DNA from: Rickettsia endosymbiont of Gonocerus acuteangulatus
GTDB taxonomy: Bacteria; Pseudomonadota; Alphaproteobacteria; Rickettsiales; Rickettsiaceae
Assembly (NCBI RefSeq): GCF_964026435.1
Contig: NZ_OZ032147.1
Location: 558,001 to 622,000 of the forward strand
Direction: 5' to 3'
Length of the DNA stretch: 64,000 bases
The position numbers and the translations under genes were made by a program. Each line of letters opens with the position of its first letter. Position 1 is the first letter of the stretch. Shown here piece by piece: positions 11,680 to 22,159 of this stretch. The notes beneath the pieces are model-generated. The model was not told where the DNA came from and searched no databases. It saw only the letters and a list, made by a program, of their open reading frames with translations.

Positions 11680-13569
11680 TTAGTAACCCTTAGCTTTGGT
11701 CAGCATACACGCTATATTAGTGTTTCCTCGTGCTAGGGCAATATCTAAAGGATATTGACATTCAGAGTTTAAAGTAGAAATTTTGATGCCACGTATTACT
11801 AAATATTTTGCTAGATAATAATTATCTTTATACACGGCAGCGGTAAGTAATGTATCACCTTTATTATTTTTTTCTTGTAATATAGGGTAAACATCAAGTA
11901 AAACACGTAATTTTGAGAGGTTATTTCTGTCGATTGCTCTAAAAGAATTATCTATTGCACTACAATAAGATAAAGTAGCGGTAATATCTTTTTTCTTATT
12001 TAGATCGTTGTCATATTTAACAAGACTTTCTACAGCTTTTCTTCTATCAGCATTTGCTATCCACTCTTCTTTTTTCTGGAATAGCTTAATATATGAATAT
12101 ATATCCATCTGATCTAAAGTAGCCTTCTCGGTTAACTTACCAAGTACAATATCATCATTAGGCAATAACAACATTTGGCTTTCATCTTTAGCAAATTTCG
12201 TTGCTGATTCCGTTAGTTCTGTATTAACGATATTATCTTGCTTCTTAACAACTACATTTGAAGAACTTACTGAAGTGCTTGTATTTTGTGGTTGTATCTG
12301 TTTTTGATTAGCTGGAGCTAAATTGTTAGCAGCATTAGTATTATTAGAACCTTGATTCTGATTTGCAGATAACACTTCAACAGGCTTTAATGGAGTATGC
12401 CAATCTTGTTTTTTCGGCGAATTTACATCGGCAGTAAATGTTTCTTTCAAATTATCAGCTTTGGCTGAAGAATCGGTTGTAGTTGGCATTGTTGCAGGCG
12501 GAACTACAGGCTGTACCGCCGGTATAGGCGTATTACTAGGTGCAGTTGGTGCTGTCGGTTGATTAACTGTAGGTACACGCGTATTAGGCGTAGATGGTGT
12601 TGCCGGTACAGGTGCAGGAGTCATTACTGGCGGTGTTACTACATCACTTGTTGTAGGCTGATTAACTACAGGAACAGGAGTAGCTGGCATTACTGTTGGT
12701 GCAGGTACTACCTCTTGAGGAGGTGGTGGTGCAGTTACATTATCTTGCTGTTCATTTGGATTTGGCGGAGGGGTAAGCTTTATATATTGATGCGTAGGCG
12801 GCAAAGCAATAGGTTGATATACTTGTGTACGTGGTGCAGGTGGTACTACATAGCTGCCTGGACGAAGAGGTGGATTAGATATAAGAGATCCAGCTACTTT
12901 AAGCTCCGGCTGTGTTTTTTCATTATTTGCAGTATTAGGCAAAGGCGTACTATTTGCTTCTTTCTCGCTAGAAGATGCCACATCTTTTGTATCATCATGA
13001 GAAGCTAAATTCGTATTAGCTTGATGGCTCTGATTGCTTGCACTAGGCAGTGTTGCATTACCCATATCTATAAAAGGCTCAGATGCTTCTTTCTCGCTAT
13101 TTGTATCATTATGTGAAGCTAAGTTTGCATTAGCTTGATGGCTCTGATTACTTGCACTAGGTAATGTTGCATTACCCATGTCTATAAAAGGCTCAGATGC
13201 TTCTTTTTCACTATTCGTATCATTATGTGAAGCTAAATTCGTATTAGTTTGATGAACAGCATTATTTGCACTAGGCAATTGTACTTCGTTTTTATTAGGT
13301 TCTTGTGAAACTAATTTATCATTTGGCTTATCTGGTTGTGCTTGCGGTTTAGGCAATGGGGGTTTTTTTGGTGATTTATGGAAAAACTGTTTAATCTTAT
13401 CGAAAATAGACATAGATGATCCAGAGTCAGAAGTAGGCTTCTCATCTTTGCTTTTTATATCAGAATTTTGTGATGGCATAGGTAATGGCGGCGGTGCAGC
13501 AGCATAGCTTTGCAACGCAACTAGGGATAGACTTATAAAAAATAATATTCTGCATAATTTATTTAACAT
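11680..13569 (-). CDS. Secreted proline-rich protein with internal repeats and a C-terminal ankyrin-like region
   Basis: 629 aa. Signal peptide MLNKLCRILFFISLSLVALQSYA; Pro/Lys-rich segment; nearly three copies of a 38-residue repeat (about 111-224, NLASHNDTNSEKEASEPFID); Pro/Thr-rich linker (about 225-420, PPP, PTTS, PVPATP); Asn/Gln-rich stretch; globular C-terminus (about 470-629) with ankyrin-like helices (NNKGDTLLTAAVYKDNYYLAKYLVIRG, CQYPLDIALARGNTNIACML). It should be exported to the periplasm or beyond. I recognise no named family. A cell-surface or host-interaction role is only a guess. The antisense strand of the Pro-rich part also reads open because of its composition. Confidence 0.75.
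   Translation of the reverse strand: MLNKLCRILFFISLSLVALQSYAAAPPPLPMPSQNSDIKSKDEKPTSDSGSSMSIFDKIKQFFHKSPKKPPLPKPQAQPDKPNDKLVSQEPNKNEVQLPSANNAVHQTNTNLASHNDTNSEKEASEPFIDMGNATLPSASNQSHQANANLASHNDTNSEKEASEPFIDMGNATLPSASNQSHQANTNLASHDDTKDVASSSEKEANSTPLPNTANNEKTQPELKVAGSLISNPPLRPGSYVVPPAPRTQVYQPIALPPTHQYIKLTPPPNPNEQQDNVTAPPPPQEVVPAPTVMPATPVPVVNQPTTSDVVTPPVMTPAPVPATPSTPNTRVPTVNQPTAPTAPSNTPIPAVQPVVPPATMPTTTDSSAKADNLKETFTADVNSPKKQDWHTPLKPVEVLSANQNQGSNNTNAANNLAPANQKQIQPQNTSTSVSSSNVVVKKQDNIVNTELTESATKFAKDESQMLLLPNDDIVLGKLTEKATLDQMDIYSYIKLFQKKEEWIANADRRKAVESLVKYDNDLNKKKDITATLSYCSAIDNSFRAIDRNNLSKLRVLLDVYPILQEKNNKGDTLLTAAVYKDNYYLAKYLVIRGIKISTLNSECQYPLDIALARGNTNIACMLTKAKGY
12993..13239 (-). repeat. 114-bp in-frame tandem repeat inside the proline-rich gene
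   Basis: Two full units and part of a third encode NLASHNDTNSEKEASEPFID plus MGNATLPSASNQSHQANA, spaced exactly 38 codons. The DNA of units 1 and 2 is nearly identical, so the duplication is recent or kept homogeneous. The third unit diverges after ten residues. Confidence 0.85.
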
Positions 13570-13624
13570 ATATTTCCCTTATTTCCCTATTAAATAGTTA
13601 TTTGAGTTTATCATCTTGTAGGAG

Positions 13625-13757
13625 CTTTAGCTGCGTGGCTCAATTTTTCCGTCATTGCGAGGAAAAACTGTAAGTTTTGTACGTGTGCAATCACAGGATA
13701 TTTAACAAGATTGCCGTGTCGAAACTACGTTTCTCCTCGCAATGACGCTTAACCCAA
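13625..13757. repeat. Intergenic inverted repeat (TCATTGCGAGGA type)
   Basis: The outer arms CGTCATTGCGAGGA and TCCTCGCAATGACG are inverse copies about 90 bases apart, enclosing AAGTTTTGTACGTGTGCAATC. A related sequence is at 19613-19650 and 63360. It could serve as terminator for the popZ transcript. Confidence 0.75.
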
Positions 13758-13763
13758 CACTTT

Positions 13764-14147
13764 CTACTTTCTACTATTCTGCACTAATTTTTTTATTTCA
13801 CTCTCTACTAATTCTTTTACAAGCGAAGGTAGGTTTTTATCAAGCCATGTTTTAAGCTCTGGTTTTAACATTTCGATTACTAATTCTTCAAGAGCATTTT
13901 TAGATGAAACATTATTATCTAAATTTTTATCTTTAATAGTTGAGGTGAAATCTTTTAAAATATCATTTACTTTTTCAGCAGATTTAGTTGATATTAGCTC
14001 CTCTTCATCTTGATCTATTATTTCTGTTAACTCAAGTATATCTTCGTCCTCATTGCTTAAATTTTTACGCTCGTTAATTACTCCTTTAACAGATTTTAGA
14101 ATGTCTTCTATCGACATATCTTGGCTTTTCTTGCTTTCCTTACTCAC
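13764..14147 (-). CDS. popZ: PopZ-family polar organising protein (DUF2497)
   Basis: 127 aa. Short N-terminal helix MSIEDILKSVKGVI, an acidic middle (EDEDILELTEIIDQDEEEL), and the conserved C-terminal helices LEELVIEMLKPELKTWLDKNLPSLV followed by ELVESEIKKLV. This matches PopZ of alphaproteobacteria, which forms a polar matrix that anchors the ParB-parS centromere. It is shorter than the Caulobacter protein, as usual in Rickettsia. The start directly follows the tolC stop. Confidence 0.85.
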   Translation of the reverse strand: MSKESKKSQDMSIEDILKSVKGVINERKNLSNEDEDILELTEIIDQDEEELISTKSAEKVNDILKDFTSTIKDKNLDNNVSSKNALEELVIEMLKPELKTWLDKNLPSLVKELVESEIKKLVQNSRK

Positions 14148-15512
14148 TTAGAAACCTATAAACATTTTCTTTTTAATAGTCTTAAATTCCTCTTCAGGAC
14201 TGAAATATTTTACCTTAAGCTTTAAACTTTGAGCAGTTAACTCACCAGTTAATGATTTCATCTGATATGCAGTAAGTATAGAAGCTTTATAAGCATCAAC
14301 ACGTGTTATTTTTGCATCATAGAGCTTTTCTTCAGCACTTAAAACATCTAACATTGTTTTAGAACCTACTATTTCTTCTTGTACTGTACCATCATAAGAT
14401 ATCTGAGCTGCCGCTACTCCTTGATCTGCTGCAATAATACGAGATTTTGCTGCTTCAAAACCCTCCCATATGCTTATAACATAAGCCTGGGTTTGTCTTA
14501 TCACACTATCAAGCTGTATTGCACTATTTCTTGTTTGATTTTTAGCCGATCTAATTTTTGAATATTGTGCTCCTCCATTTGGATAAATAGGAATATTAAC
14601 AGATAACGTAGTGGTAACACTTTTATTATTTATTTGATTAGTATTCGTGTTTTGTGGGCTGTAATCAGTTTTACCAGATTGTAATTGCACACTTACTTGT
14701 GGCAATAATCTTCCTTTTTCTACTAACTCTTGTGCCTTTGCTGAAGTTACGCTATGTCTTGCTGAATCAATATCAGGATTTAAATTAACAGCTCTTTTTG
14801 TTAGCTCATCTAATGAATTTGGCAATCCTTGAGGTAAGATAGGCATAGCTATGTCAGTAGGTTCTATACCAAATACTCTAATAAAGTTTGCTTTTTTTGC
14901 TTGGAAATCAGCATAAGCGGTTAGCTTATTCGTTTCTGCTGCTGCAAGCCCTGCTCTTGCAGTTGCTATATCTATCTCAGTTGCTTCACCAAGCCTTAAT
15001 TTTTCTTCTACAGTGTTTACTTGTTGGATATTAGTACGAACTCTACTTTCTGAAATATCATATTTCTCTTTACTTTCGAAATAATCAAGATAAGCACCGA
15101 TTAAGTCTAATAATACTTTTTGCTCACTAGAATAATATTGACCACGTGATGCTCTAAAAGCTGCTTGTGCAGATCTAAGAGCAGCAACATCTGAACCACC
15201 ATTAAACAAAGATTGTTGAATTGTTAATGCTCCTTGATTATTGTATATTTCTGGCGGGTTACCGGCTAATTGAGCAAATCTTTTATTAGTATATTTGGTT
15301 TTACTATTATTTCTGTTAACACTCAACGATGCACTAGGCATAAAACCTGAAAAAGCTTGAGGAAACTGCTCAATAGAATTTAAAAATTTAACTCTTGCAG
15401 TTTTTAGATCATTGTTATTTTTATATCCTTCTGTTAAAGCTTCTTGCAAATCTATTGCAATAGCAGAAGAAGTTAGTAATAATGAGAAAATAAATATAGT
15501 TAACTTACGCAT
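14148..15512 (-). CDS. tolC: TolC-family outer-membrane channel
   Basis: 454 aa. Signal peptide MRKLTIFIFSLLLTSSAIA, then two homologous halves typical of the OEP fold: helix-strand units beginning LQEALTEGYKNNNDLKTARV and DELTKRAVNLNPDIDSARHSV, with coiled-coil helices and short strands. Trimeric TolC spans the outer membrane and periplasm and pairs with type I or RND exporters. The gene ends abutting popZ (the popZ start follows its stop with no gap), which suggests co-transcription. Promoter expected within 15513-15720, an AT-rich gap with no other feature that I can see. Confidence 0.93.
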   Translation of the reverse strand: MRKLTIFIFSLLLTSSAIAIDLQEALTEGYKNNNDLKTARVKFLNSIEQFPQAFSGFMPSASLSVNRNNSKTKYTNKRFAQLAGNPPEIYNNQGALTIQQSLFNGGSDVAALRSAQAAFRASRGQYYSSEQKVLLDLIGAYLDYFESKEKYDISESRVRTNIQQVNTVEEKLRLGEATEIDIATARAGLAAAETNKLTAYADFQAKKANFIRVFGIEPTDIAMPILPQGLPNSLDELTKRAVNLNPDIDSARHSVTSAKAQELVEKGRLLPQVSVQLQSGKTDYSPQNTNTNQINNKSVTTTLSVNIPIYPNGGAQYSKIRSAKNQTRNSAIQLDSVIRQTQAYVISIWEGFEAAKSRIIAADQGVAAAQISYDGTVQEEIVGSKTMLDVLSAEEKLYDAKITRVDAYKASILTAYQMKSLTGELTAQSLKLKVKYFSPEEEFKTIKKKMFIGF

Positions 15513-15724
15513 AAATTTTTTAAATGAGTTGATAATATGGTAGTAAGATTAGTTTAATCTTTCAAGAATATAGCTATTTTTAAGTTAGATAATATAATAC
15601 TATGTAACAATGTTAGCACGTAATATAACAAAAATTAATTCTAAGGGCAATGATAACTATTTTATATTTCATTTTTCTACACAAAGCGTTACAATTAATT
15701 AACAATTGATAATAAATAACATAT

Positions 15725-16897
15725 ATGCCTAAAACTCTAATAGATTTTTCTCAGTTTGTTGGTTTAAGTAAAGAACAAGAAACAGAGTTATTAAACCTTT
15801 TAAAAAGACTAAATAGTTTTTCTGGTTCTTTAAAAACTAATTTAAAAGATTTAGAAGTTAATATTCTTATTATTTTAAAAAGCTCCTTAAAAGAATTAGT
15901 ACAAACTGAAAATTTAGATTTAGAGAAGATAGAAAAACTTTTTAACAAAACAGTAAAAACATCTCTTAGTGAATTATCAAAAGCTTTAGATAAAACTTAT
16001 CAAGATCAGATAAAGACAAAAGATATATTTCTATTTGACGGAATTATCGTAGAAAAATGTTTAAGTGTTTTAGAACAAGTTCTAAAATTTCAAAAAGAAT
16101 TAGATGAAGTTTATCCTGGTGCTTCTAAGAAAATTATAACATCATTAGAAAATATATTAGTTGCTGTAATTGCAACTCAACTGCCTATTCTTTCAACATT
16201 TATAAAAGCAAGCGGTATACTTGAAAAAGTCAATAATCTCATCGATCATGAAAAACTATTGCCCAAAATAACAAAATGGCATAGCGATATTAAAAAGATG
16301 CAGCAAGAAATAAAGGATAATAAAAACCTTAAGGATGTTTATAAAAAAGCTGAAAGAGTTGCTGAAATTTCAGAAATATCCAACGAACCTGTTAAGAAAA
16401 TTATTGAGGTGGCAGAAAATCCTAGCAATGAATCTTCGTTAGGTTATGTAATAGAAGCTAATAAAAAAGCCATACCGAAAACTACTAAAGAAGTAGAAGA
16501 TAAAATATCAAAAATAAAAAGTGATGTTGAAAAAGCACTTCCTGAATAGATAAAAAATGAAAAACTACATTCCATTAAAAATACTATTAGTGATAGATTA
16601 AATAGTACAAAAACAGAATTATTAAAAGCAGCAAACCCTGAAACTCCTTTTGCTGATAAAATAACTTCTTTATTTAAAGCAGTAGAAGCAGCTACCTAAA
16701 TTGCAAGTGATGTGAAAAAAATAGCAGGAGTAATACCAGGGGGACAAAAATTAGAAAGTGTTATAAGCGGGATAATAAAAACTAACCTATTACCCCAACC
16801 AATTTTAACAATAGCTAAATTAGCTCCTGAAGTAGCAGAGTTAGTTAAAGTAGGTAAGGCAATAATTACACAGTCCTTTCCAAATCACAAAACTTAA
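15725..16897 (+). pseudogene. Helical rickettsial protein of unknown function, split by two in-frame stops
   Basis: A single frame of about 390 codons broken by TAG at 16547-16549 and TAA at 16697-16699, with no frameshift between the pieces. It is rich in Lys, Leu, Ile and Glu; almost all helix, with one hydrophobic stretch (about 145-165, ILVAVIATQLPILSTFI). I recognise no family. The third piece (from 16712) could restart at a downstream ATG. Nonsense-split genes like this are common in Rickettsia. It may still make a truncated 274-aa product. Confidence 0.65.
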
Positions 16898-16921
16898 ATC
16901 AAACACAAGGCAGGTCAAAAA

Positions 16922-17311
16922 GTGCTTAATACTCATATTTTAATTGCTATAGGATGTTTATTAGTATTAGTAATATATTTAATATATAAAACAGCATCAC
17001 GTAAAAAAAATATTACGACTTCTGGAGAAAATAATTCTGAGGAAACTTTTGCTCTTAATAACAAAAATCAGGATAATAAAAAACTCACCTTACAAGAACG
17101 AATAGAATTATCTTGGAAATTTCTTTATGATATTACAGAAACTATTCTCAATAAATTTACTAAAGATGATATAACTTTAGTGAATAAATGTGGTCGTGTT
17201 TTACTTGAAAACGGAGCACGCTATGAACATATAGTTGATCTGACAATCCCTCGGGCCAAATCCCATACTCAATCTGTAGAGCAAAAGCAAACTAAAGGCA
17301 AAAAAATTTAG
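16922..17311 (+). CDS. Small single-pass membrane protein, unknown function
   Basis: 129 aa starting at GTG. One N-terminal transmembrane helix (about 3-22, THILIAIGCLLVLVIYLIY), a polar linker, and a conserved-looking globular part (LTLQERIELSWKFLYDITETILNKF, then VNKCGRVLLENGARYEHIVD). It lies 24 bases after the preceding broken gene and probably shares its transcript. I recall similar proteins only in Rickettsia. Cannot assign a role. Confidence 0.6.
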   Translation: MLNTHILIAIGCLLVLVIYLIYKTASRKKNITTSGENNSEETFALNNKNQDNKKLTLQERIELSWKFLYDITETILNKFTKDDITLVNKCGRVLLENGARYEHIVDLTIPRAKSHTQSVEQKQTKGKKI

Positions 17312-17458
17312 GGGTGTAATTTTTCTATCTTGAAAAAAGCATATACTCGACGTATAAACTACTCTATCCACTTTTCATTTATTAGCGATATATAATCCTT
17401 GTAAATATTTTTTTAAAAGATATTATTAGAAAGTTATAGTTAAAAATAATTGCAATTA

Positions 17459-18079
17459 ATGAGCAAATTAAAACAAGGAACATTTATCACTTTTGAGGGA
17501 GGGGAAGGAATTGGCAAATCCACACAATGCCAAATGTTATACGAATATCTAAAATCTCAAAATATTCCCGTAATTCTAACCCGTGAAGTTGGCGGAACTA
17601 ACGTAGCCGAAAAGATGCGTGAGATCCTAGTGCATACCGATCTACTGCCGATGTCCGAACTACTGCAAGCTATGGCAGCACGTTATGACCATATGGTAAA
17701 AAAAATTATACCGGCTTTACAGGCAGGGAAAATAGTAATATGCGACCGATTTATTGACTCAACAGCCTGCTATCAAGGATTAGAGCTAGAAAACGGTATA
17801 GAACTTGTATATAATCTGCACAAAGACTTAATGCCGCCTCTTATGCCGAATATTACCTTTTTTATTGATGTAGAATCTTCTATTGCCATTGAGCGGGTAA
17901 ATTCACGGCATATGAGCAATAAATTTGACGTAAGAGGTCTAGATTTTTACAATAAAATTTATGATTGCTTTAAGAGATTAAGTGAAAAATTTCCTGAGAG
18001 GATAGTAACAATTAAGGCTTCTGATCTTGATCCTGAACAAGTACACGAATTAATAAAAAAACACTTAAATTTGATATGA
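17459..18079 (+). CDS. tmk: Thymidylate kinase
   Basis: 206 aa from the ATG at 17459 (a TTG nine bases upstream is in frame but less likely). P-loop [11 protein letters not shown], the DR(Y/F) motif [13 protein letters not shown] region with [14 protein letters not shown]. Converts dTMP to dTDP. Its last four bases overlap the start of metG (ATGA), so the two are translationally coupled. Confidence 0.95.
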   Translation: MSKLKQGTFITFEGGEGIGKSTQCQMLYEYLKSQNIPVILTREVGGTNVAEKMREILVHTDLLPMSELLQAMAARYDHMVKKIIPALQAGKIVICDRFIDSTACYQGLELENGIELVYNLHKDLMPPLMPNITFFIDVESSIAIERVNSRHMSNKFDVRGLDFYNKIYDCFKRLSEKFPERIVTIKASDLDPEQVHELIKKHLNLI

Positions 18080-19605
18080 CTAATACCTACTATATCACCA
18101 CTCCCATATATTATGTTAATGATGTCCCACATATTGGGCATGCTTATACCAGCGTTGCAAGTGACGTGATCGCCCGCTTTATGCGTCTTAGCGGTCGTGA
18201 AGTCATGTTTTTAACTGGTACTGATGAACATGGGCAAAAAGTAGAAAAAGCTGCTATTAATAAAAATATCGATCCGCAAAAATTTACTGATCAGACATCT
18301 CAAAGTTTCCGTCATCTCATGACTGCTATGCATATTTCAAATGATGATTTTATCAGAACAACAGAAGAAAGACATAAGGAAGCAGTAGCTATATTTTGGC
18401 AAAAATTGTTAGATAACGGCTCTATCTATGAGGGTTTTTATGAGGGGTGGTATGCCGTTCGTGATGAAGCTTTTTATGATGAATCTGAGCTAACAGCAGA
18501 CAAATTAGCTCCAACCGGTGCAACTGTGGAATGGGTTAAAGAGCCTAGCTATTTCTTTAATCTTTCAAAATGGCAAGATAAATTGCTTGAGTTCTATGAA
18601 GCAAACCCTGATTTTATCAGACCTATATCAAGACGTAACGAGGTCATCAGCTTTGTTAAATCAGGTCTAAAGGATTTGTCCGTATCACGCACTACTTTTA
18701 ACTGGGGTATCAAAGTCCCGAACGATAATAAGCATGTAATTTATGTTTGGCTTGATGCACTTGCTAATTATATCTCAGCCCTTGGCTATCCTGATCAAAA
18801 TAGCAATTACGGCAAGTTTTGGCCAGCCAATTTGCAGGTAGTCGGTAAGGATATTTTACGTTTCCATGCGGTTTATTGGCCAGCTTTCTTAATGGCTGCT
18901 GAAATTCCGCTGCCTAAAACAATTATGGCACATGGTTGGTGGACTAATGAGGGGCAGAAAATTTCTAAATCACTTGGGAATACCATTGATCCGATTAAGC
19001 TGATAGAAGAGTTTGGCGTTGATCAGGTTAGATATTTTTTAATGCGTGAAGTAACATTTGGGGCGGATGGTAATTTTGCCCACAGTAATTTAATTACCCG
19101 TATTAATAGCGAATTATCCAATAAAATCGGTAATTTATTGCAACGTACTACTTCTTTTGTTTATAAAAATAATGACGGTAAAGTGCCAGCAATTACGCAA
19201 GATGTAATTAATAAAATATATGAATTACCGCTTTTAAAAACAGCAATTAATTCTGCTAAACAGAATATTTTGTTAATGGAAAAAACCGAGATTAACAAGA
19301 TTCTTGATAATATTATTAATTTAGCTGAAGAAGCGAATATTTATATTGATAGCGAAGCTCCTTGGAACTTGAAAAAAACAGACCCTGAGAAAATGCTAGA
19401 GGTGTTATATGCTCTGCTAGAAACTTTGCGTTATATCGCCATAATGCTTCAACCTTTTATGCCAAGCTCCGCCGGTAAAATGCTAGATCAGTTAGGGGTA
19501 TCTAAAGAAGAGCGTTTATTTAAGCATTTATCCCTTAAGTTTGTTTTAACACCAGCTAGCAATATTCTAGAACCGGTTATAGTATTTCCAAGGTTTGAAG
19601 AGTAA
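18076..19605 (+). CDS. metG: Methionyl-tRNA synthetase
   Basis: 509 aa class I synthetase. HIGH motif [20 protein letters not shown] equivalent [10 protein letters not shown]; tRNA-binding helical domain with EAPWNLKK. The short type without a C-terminal dimerisation domain, as expected in alphaproteobacteria. It overlaps tmk by four bases. Intact. Confidence 0.96.
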   Translation: MTNTYYITTPIYYVNDVPHIGHAYTSVASDVIARFMRLSGREVMFLTGTDEHGQKVEKAAINKNIDPQKFTDQTSQSFRHLMTAMHISNDDFIRTTEERHKEAVAIFWQKLLDNGSIYEGFYEGWYAVRDEAFYDESELTADKLAPTGATVEWVKEPSYFFNLSKWQDKLLEFYEANPDFIRPISRRNEVISFVKSGLKDLSVSRTTFNWGIKVPNDNKHVIYVWLDALANYISALGYPDQNSNYGKFWPANLQVVGKDILRFHAVYWPAFLMAAEIPLPKTIMAHGWWTNEGQKISKSLGNTIDPIKLIEEFGVDQVRYFLMREVTFGADGNFAHSNLITRINSELSNKIGNLLQRTTSFVYKNNDGKVPAITQDVINKIYELPLLKTAINSAKQNILLMEKTEINKILDNIINLAEEANIYIDSEAPWNLKKTDPEKMLEVLYALLETLRYIAIMLQPFMPSSAGKMLDQLGVSKEERLFKHLSLKFVLTPASNILEPVIVFPRFEE

Positions 19606-19606
19606 T

Positions 19607-19862
19607 TTTTTGCGTCATTGCAAGGAAATTACGAAGTAATTGACGAAGCAATCTTAGGATGCTTCATGAGATTGCCACATAGCTTTGCTCCGGCTTTGTT
19701 GCATGACTTGTATATGTCATTCCCGTGTAGGCGGGAATCCAGCAATAAAGCGAGATAAGTCGAGCTTTTTATATCTGTATTTTTTACTGGATCTAGTTCC
19801 CAAGCCACGGGATGACATCAAACCTTAAATAGACATCCATGCATTTTCGCAGGAATAACATA
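19607..19862. repeat. Cluster of intergenic palindromic repeats
   Basis: Three repeat types in a row: TTTTTTGCGTCATTGCAAGGA (inverted-repeat type), GTCATTCCCGTGTAGGCGGGAATCC, and ACTGGATCTAGTTCCCAAGCC with ACGGGATGACA. Each also occurs elsewhere in the window. No gene. Confidence 0.7.
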
Positions 19863-19907
19863 AAAGCCATTTAAATACTGGACAAAATAATACCCTTATA
19901 AACACAT

Positions 19908-20702
19908 ATGCTAATAGATTCACATTGCCATCTTAATTTACTGAAAGATGTAGAAATAGACAACATAATCAAGCAAGCTATAGAAAATAACGTGCAGTAT
20001 ATGCAAACTATCTGCACTAAACTTGATGACTTACCGGTTATTTTAGATATAGCCGAAAAATATGAAAATGTTTTTGCGAGCGTAGGCGTGCATCCGTGTG
20101 AGGTGAATGGGAGCAAACAACTAATTACAACCCCACAAATTATAGAGCTTACTAATCACCCCAAAATCATTGGAATAGGTGAAACTGGGCTTGATTATTA
20201 TCACGAGCCTTATGATAAAAAACTACAAAAAGATTCCTTATTACATCATATAGAAGCCGCTGCTACAACAAAGTTACCGCTTATTGTTCACACGAGAGAA
20301 GCAGACGATGACACTATAGATATTTTAACCTCGGAAATGCGTAATAATAAATTTCCTGGGTTAATACATTGCTTTACATCCTCAAAAAAGCTAGTGGAAA
20401 AAATGCTAGATATTGGTTTATATATTTCAATGTCAGGTATTATAACTTTTAAAAATGCAACTGATTTGCAGGAAATAGTTAAATATGTGCCGCTTGATAG
20501 ATTACTGATTGAAACCGATGCACCTTATCTAGCCCCTACCCCTATGCGTGGCAAACAAAACGAACCGGCTTTCGTTAGATATGTTGCTGAGAAAGTCGCC
20601 GAACTCAAAAATATCACCTCCAAAGAAGTAGCAAATGTTACTACTAATAACTTCAAAACATTATTTTTTAAATTTATAAATTACCTAAATTCTAGTGATT
20701 AA
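19908..20702 (+). CDS. tatD: TatD-family metal-dependent DNase
   Basis: 264 aa TIM-barrel hydrolase. Metal ligands: His-x-His in IDSHCHLN, Glu in GIGETGLDYY, His in LPLIVHTREA, His in GLIHCFTSS, Asp in LIETDAPYLAP. Family members are 3'-5' exonucleases or deoxyribonucleases. The position after metG (usually with holB between, absent here) is the normal alphaproteobacterial order. It is the last core gene before the 40-kb accessory block. Confidence 0.93.
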   Translation: MLIDSHCHLNLLKDVEIDNIIKQAIENNVQYMQTICTKLDDLPVILDIAEKYENVFASVGVHPCEVNGSKQLITTPQIIELTNHPKIIGIGETGLDYYHEPYDKKLQKDSLLHHIEAAATTKLPLIVHTREADDDTIDILTSEMRNNKFPGLIHCFTSSKKLVEKMLDIGLYISMSGIITFKNATDLQEIVKYVPLDRLLIETDAPYLAPTPMRGKQNEPAFVRYVAEKVAELKNITSKEVANVTTNNFKTLFFKFINYLNSSD

Positions 20703-20781
20703 TAATTAGAAGTTGAAAATTTTTGTTAACTAATGTATTATTTTTAGTAGTATAGTAATATAATTAATTTCAGTAATTATT

Positions 20782-20889
20782 ATGGAATTTAACCGCAGTG
20801 ATGCAATTATCAGTTTTTTTAAAGCACATGAAGATCAAAAATTTAATGCTATGCAAATAGCAAAATGGCTTGTAGCAAACTATAGCATA
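20782..20889 (+). pseudogene. N-terminal fragment of an unknown gene cut by IS630
   Basis: About 35 codons (MEFNRSDAIISFFKAHEDQ, QIAKWLVANY) with a helix-turn-helix-like pattern, ending where the IS630 end (TATAGCATAAGTC) begins. The pattern resembles the wing-helix start of restriction-associated proteins, but it is too short to name. The rest of the gene is not visible in the window. Confidence 0.45.
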
Positions 20890-21049
20890 AGTCATTAAGG
20901 TACTGACAGAGCGAGAGTATCATGTTATAGTAAGCAAATATTAACAAGCATGTAAAGAGATATGGCACGAGCATATGCAATAGAACTAAGACTAAGAGTT
21001 ATAAAAGCTGTAGAAGCAGGGATATGAATAAGTAAGGTAAGTAAATATA

Positions 21050-22159
21050 CAAAACTTACGCTATGTTTGGTTCTAAATATCGTAAAGATGGAGAACGCAG
21101 CTGTTGTTGCATATAGTCATCTAAAAGCCCTAACTTTATTTGGTAAACCGTTTTACCGATTGTATTTGCAGTCCTTTTGAGAAATGCCCAAACTAAAAAT
21201 GCCCAACTAATATGATTACGTTGAATACGCTGTTTCCTGCATTGACAACGTTCTATCCCAGTAAGTTGCTTAATTTCTCTGTGCATGCTCTCAATTACCC
21301 ATCGAAAGCCACACTCATCTTGTGCAGCTTTAGAAGATTTGTGAGTTTTGTTATTGGTAACAACATACTCAACTCTGTTGGTAGGAACAGTAAATTTAAA
21401 CAAATTAACATGCTTATTTTTAGCAAAGCCTTTTATATGAATCTCTACTCCATGCCTGATCTCTTCATCTGAAAATGTCAACTCTTTTACAGCTTTATAA
21501 GGTTTAGAATCGTGCGTTTTACTAACGTTTCTATTGGCTTTAATAGGGGCATAATAATATTTCCCCAGAGAGTCAACATGTTGCATAATTTTGTGTGTAG
21601 AATACCATGTGTCAAAAAGTACTGTTTGAAAAGGAATCTTCTTGCTATAAACAGCATTATTTAACATGTTTAATAGGTGTTCTAGTTTTGTTGCTCCATC
21701 ATGATCAGGTGCAAAAATTCGATAATCTATTACCCAAAACTTATTAATATCAGGGTTATAATATACCAGACTCACTACTCCTATACCTTTAGTAACTCTA
21801 CCTGTAGCTCCACTGTACTGCGATCTTGCAATTTCTATTTGCTTCGTATTCCTTTTATTTAAAACCGTATCATCAAATATTGTATATCCATTAGATGAAA
21901 AAATAACATCATTCTTGATGTGTTCCCATAACAAAGAAGGTGTATATTTTTCATTCCTTAAAAATCTATTAATAACATCATGACTACATTTCTTTGCATG
22001 TTCAGCGTAGTAGGTTAAACTATAATTCTTTTGGCTAACTATTAAAAATTGACAATAATCTGTCCTATTAATTGGTATTGCTTGCAACTTTATCCTCTTT
22101 GACATGTTTAATTATTTTTACAATAATTTATCACTTTTTTACTCATAGCGTAAGTTTTG
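21050..22159 (-). mobile_element. IS701/IS4-like insertion sequence, copy 1 (1110 bp, intact)
   Basis: Perfect terminal inverted repeats CAAAACTTACGCTATG / CATAGCGTAAGTTTTG. It lies inside IS630 element B2. Flanking TATA on both sides looks like a 4-bp target duplication. Same length as copies 2 and 3. Confidence 0.88.
21056..22105 (-). CDS. DDE transposase, IS701/IS4 superfamily
   Basis: 349 aa. DDE catalytic residues appear in TIFDDTVLNK (Asp), VLFDTWYSTH (Asp) and GFRWVIESMHREIKQ (Glu), an arrangement like the DDE_5/IS701 type. The YREK-like helix follows the Glu. The C-terminal stop lies within the terminal repeat. Copies at 50130, 55469 and (truncated) 60257 differ by only a few residues, so amplification was recent. 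Likely still active and the probable mobiliser of the MITEs. Confidence 0.85.
   Translation of the reverse strand: MSKRIKLQAIPINRTDYCQFLIVSQKNYSLTYYAEHAKKCSHDVINRFLRNEKYTPSLLWEHIKNDVIFSSNGYTIFDDTVLNKRNTKQIEIARSQYSGATGRVTKGIGVVSLVYYNPDINKFWVIDYRIFAPDHDGATKLEHLLNMLNNAVYSKKIPFQTVLFDTWYSTHKIMQHVDSLGKYYYAPIKANRNVSKTHDSKPYKAVKELTFSDEEIRHGVEIHIKGFAKNKHVNLFKFTVPTNRVEYVVTNNKTHKSSKAAQDECGFRWVIESMHREIKQLTGIERCQCRKQRIQRNHISWAFLVWAFLKRTANTIGKTVYQIKLGLLDDYMQQQLRSPSLRYLEPNIA

Noticed and set aside
12559-13008. Plus-strand 149-codon open frame rich in Arg, Trp, Tyr and Cys
   Set aside because: It is the antisense of the Pro/Thr-rich part of the secreted protein gene; the odd composition is what such a complement gives. 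No start signal or family match.
15751-15948. Minus-strand ORF opposite the helical pseudogene
   Set aside because: Shadow of the low-complexity Lys/Leu-rich coding strand.
21212-21472. 86-codon ORF opposite the IS701/IS4-like transposase, present in all copies
   Set aside because: Antisense shadow of a strongly coding region; no ribosome-binding site or family.
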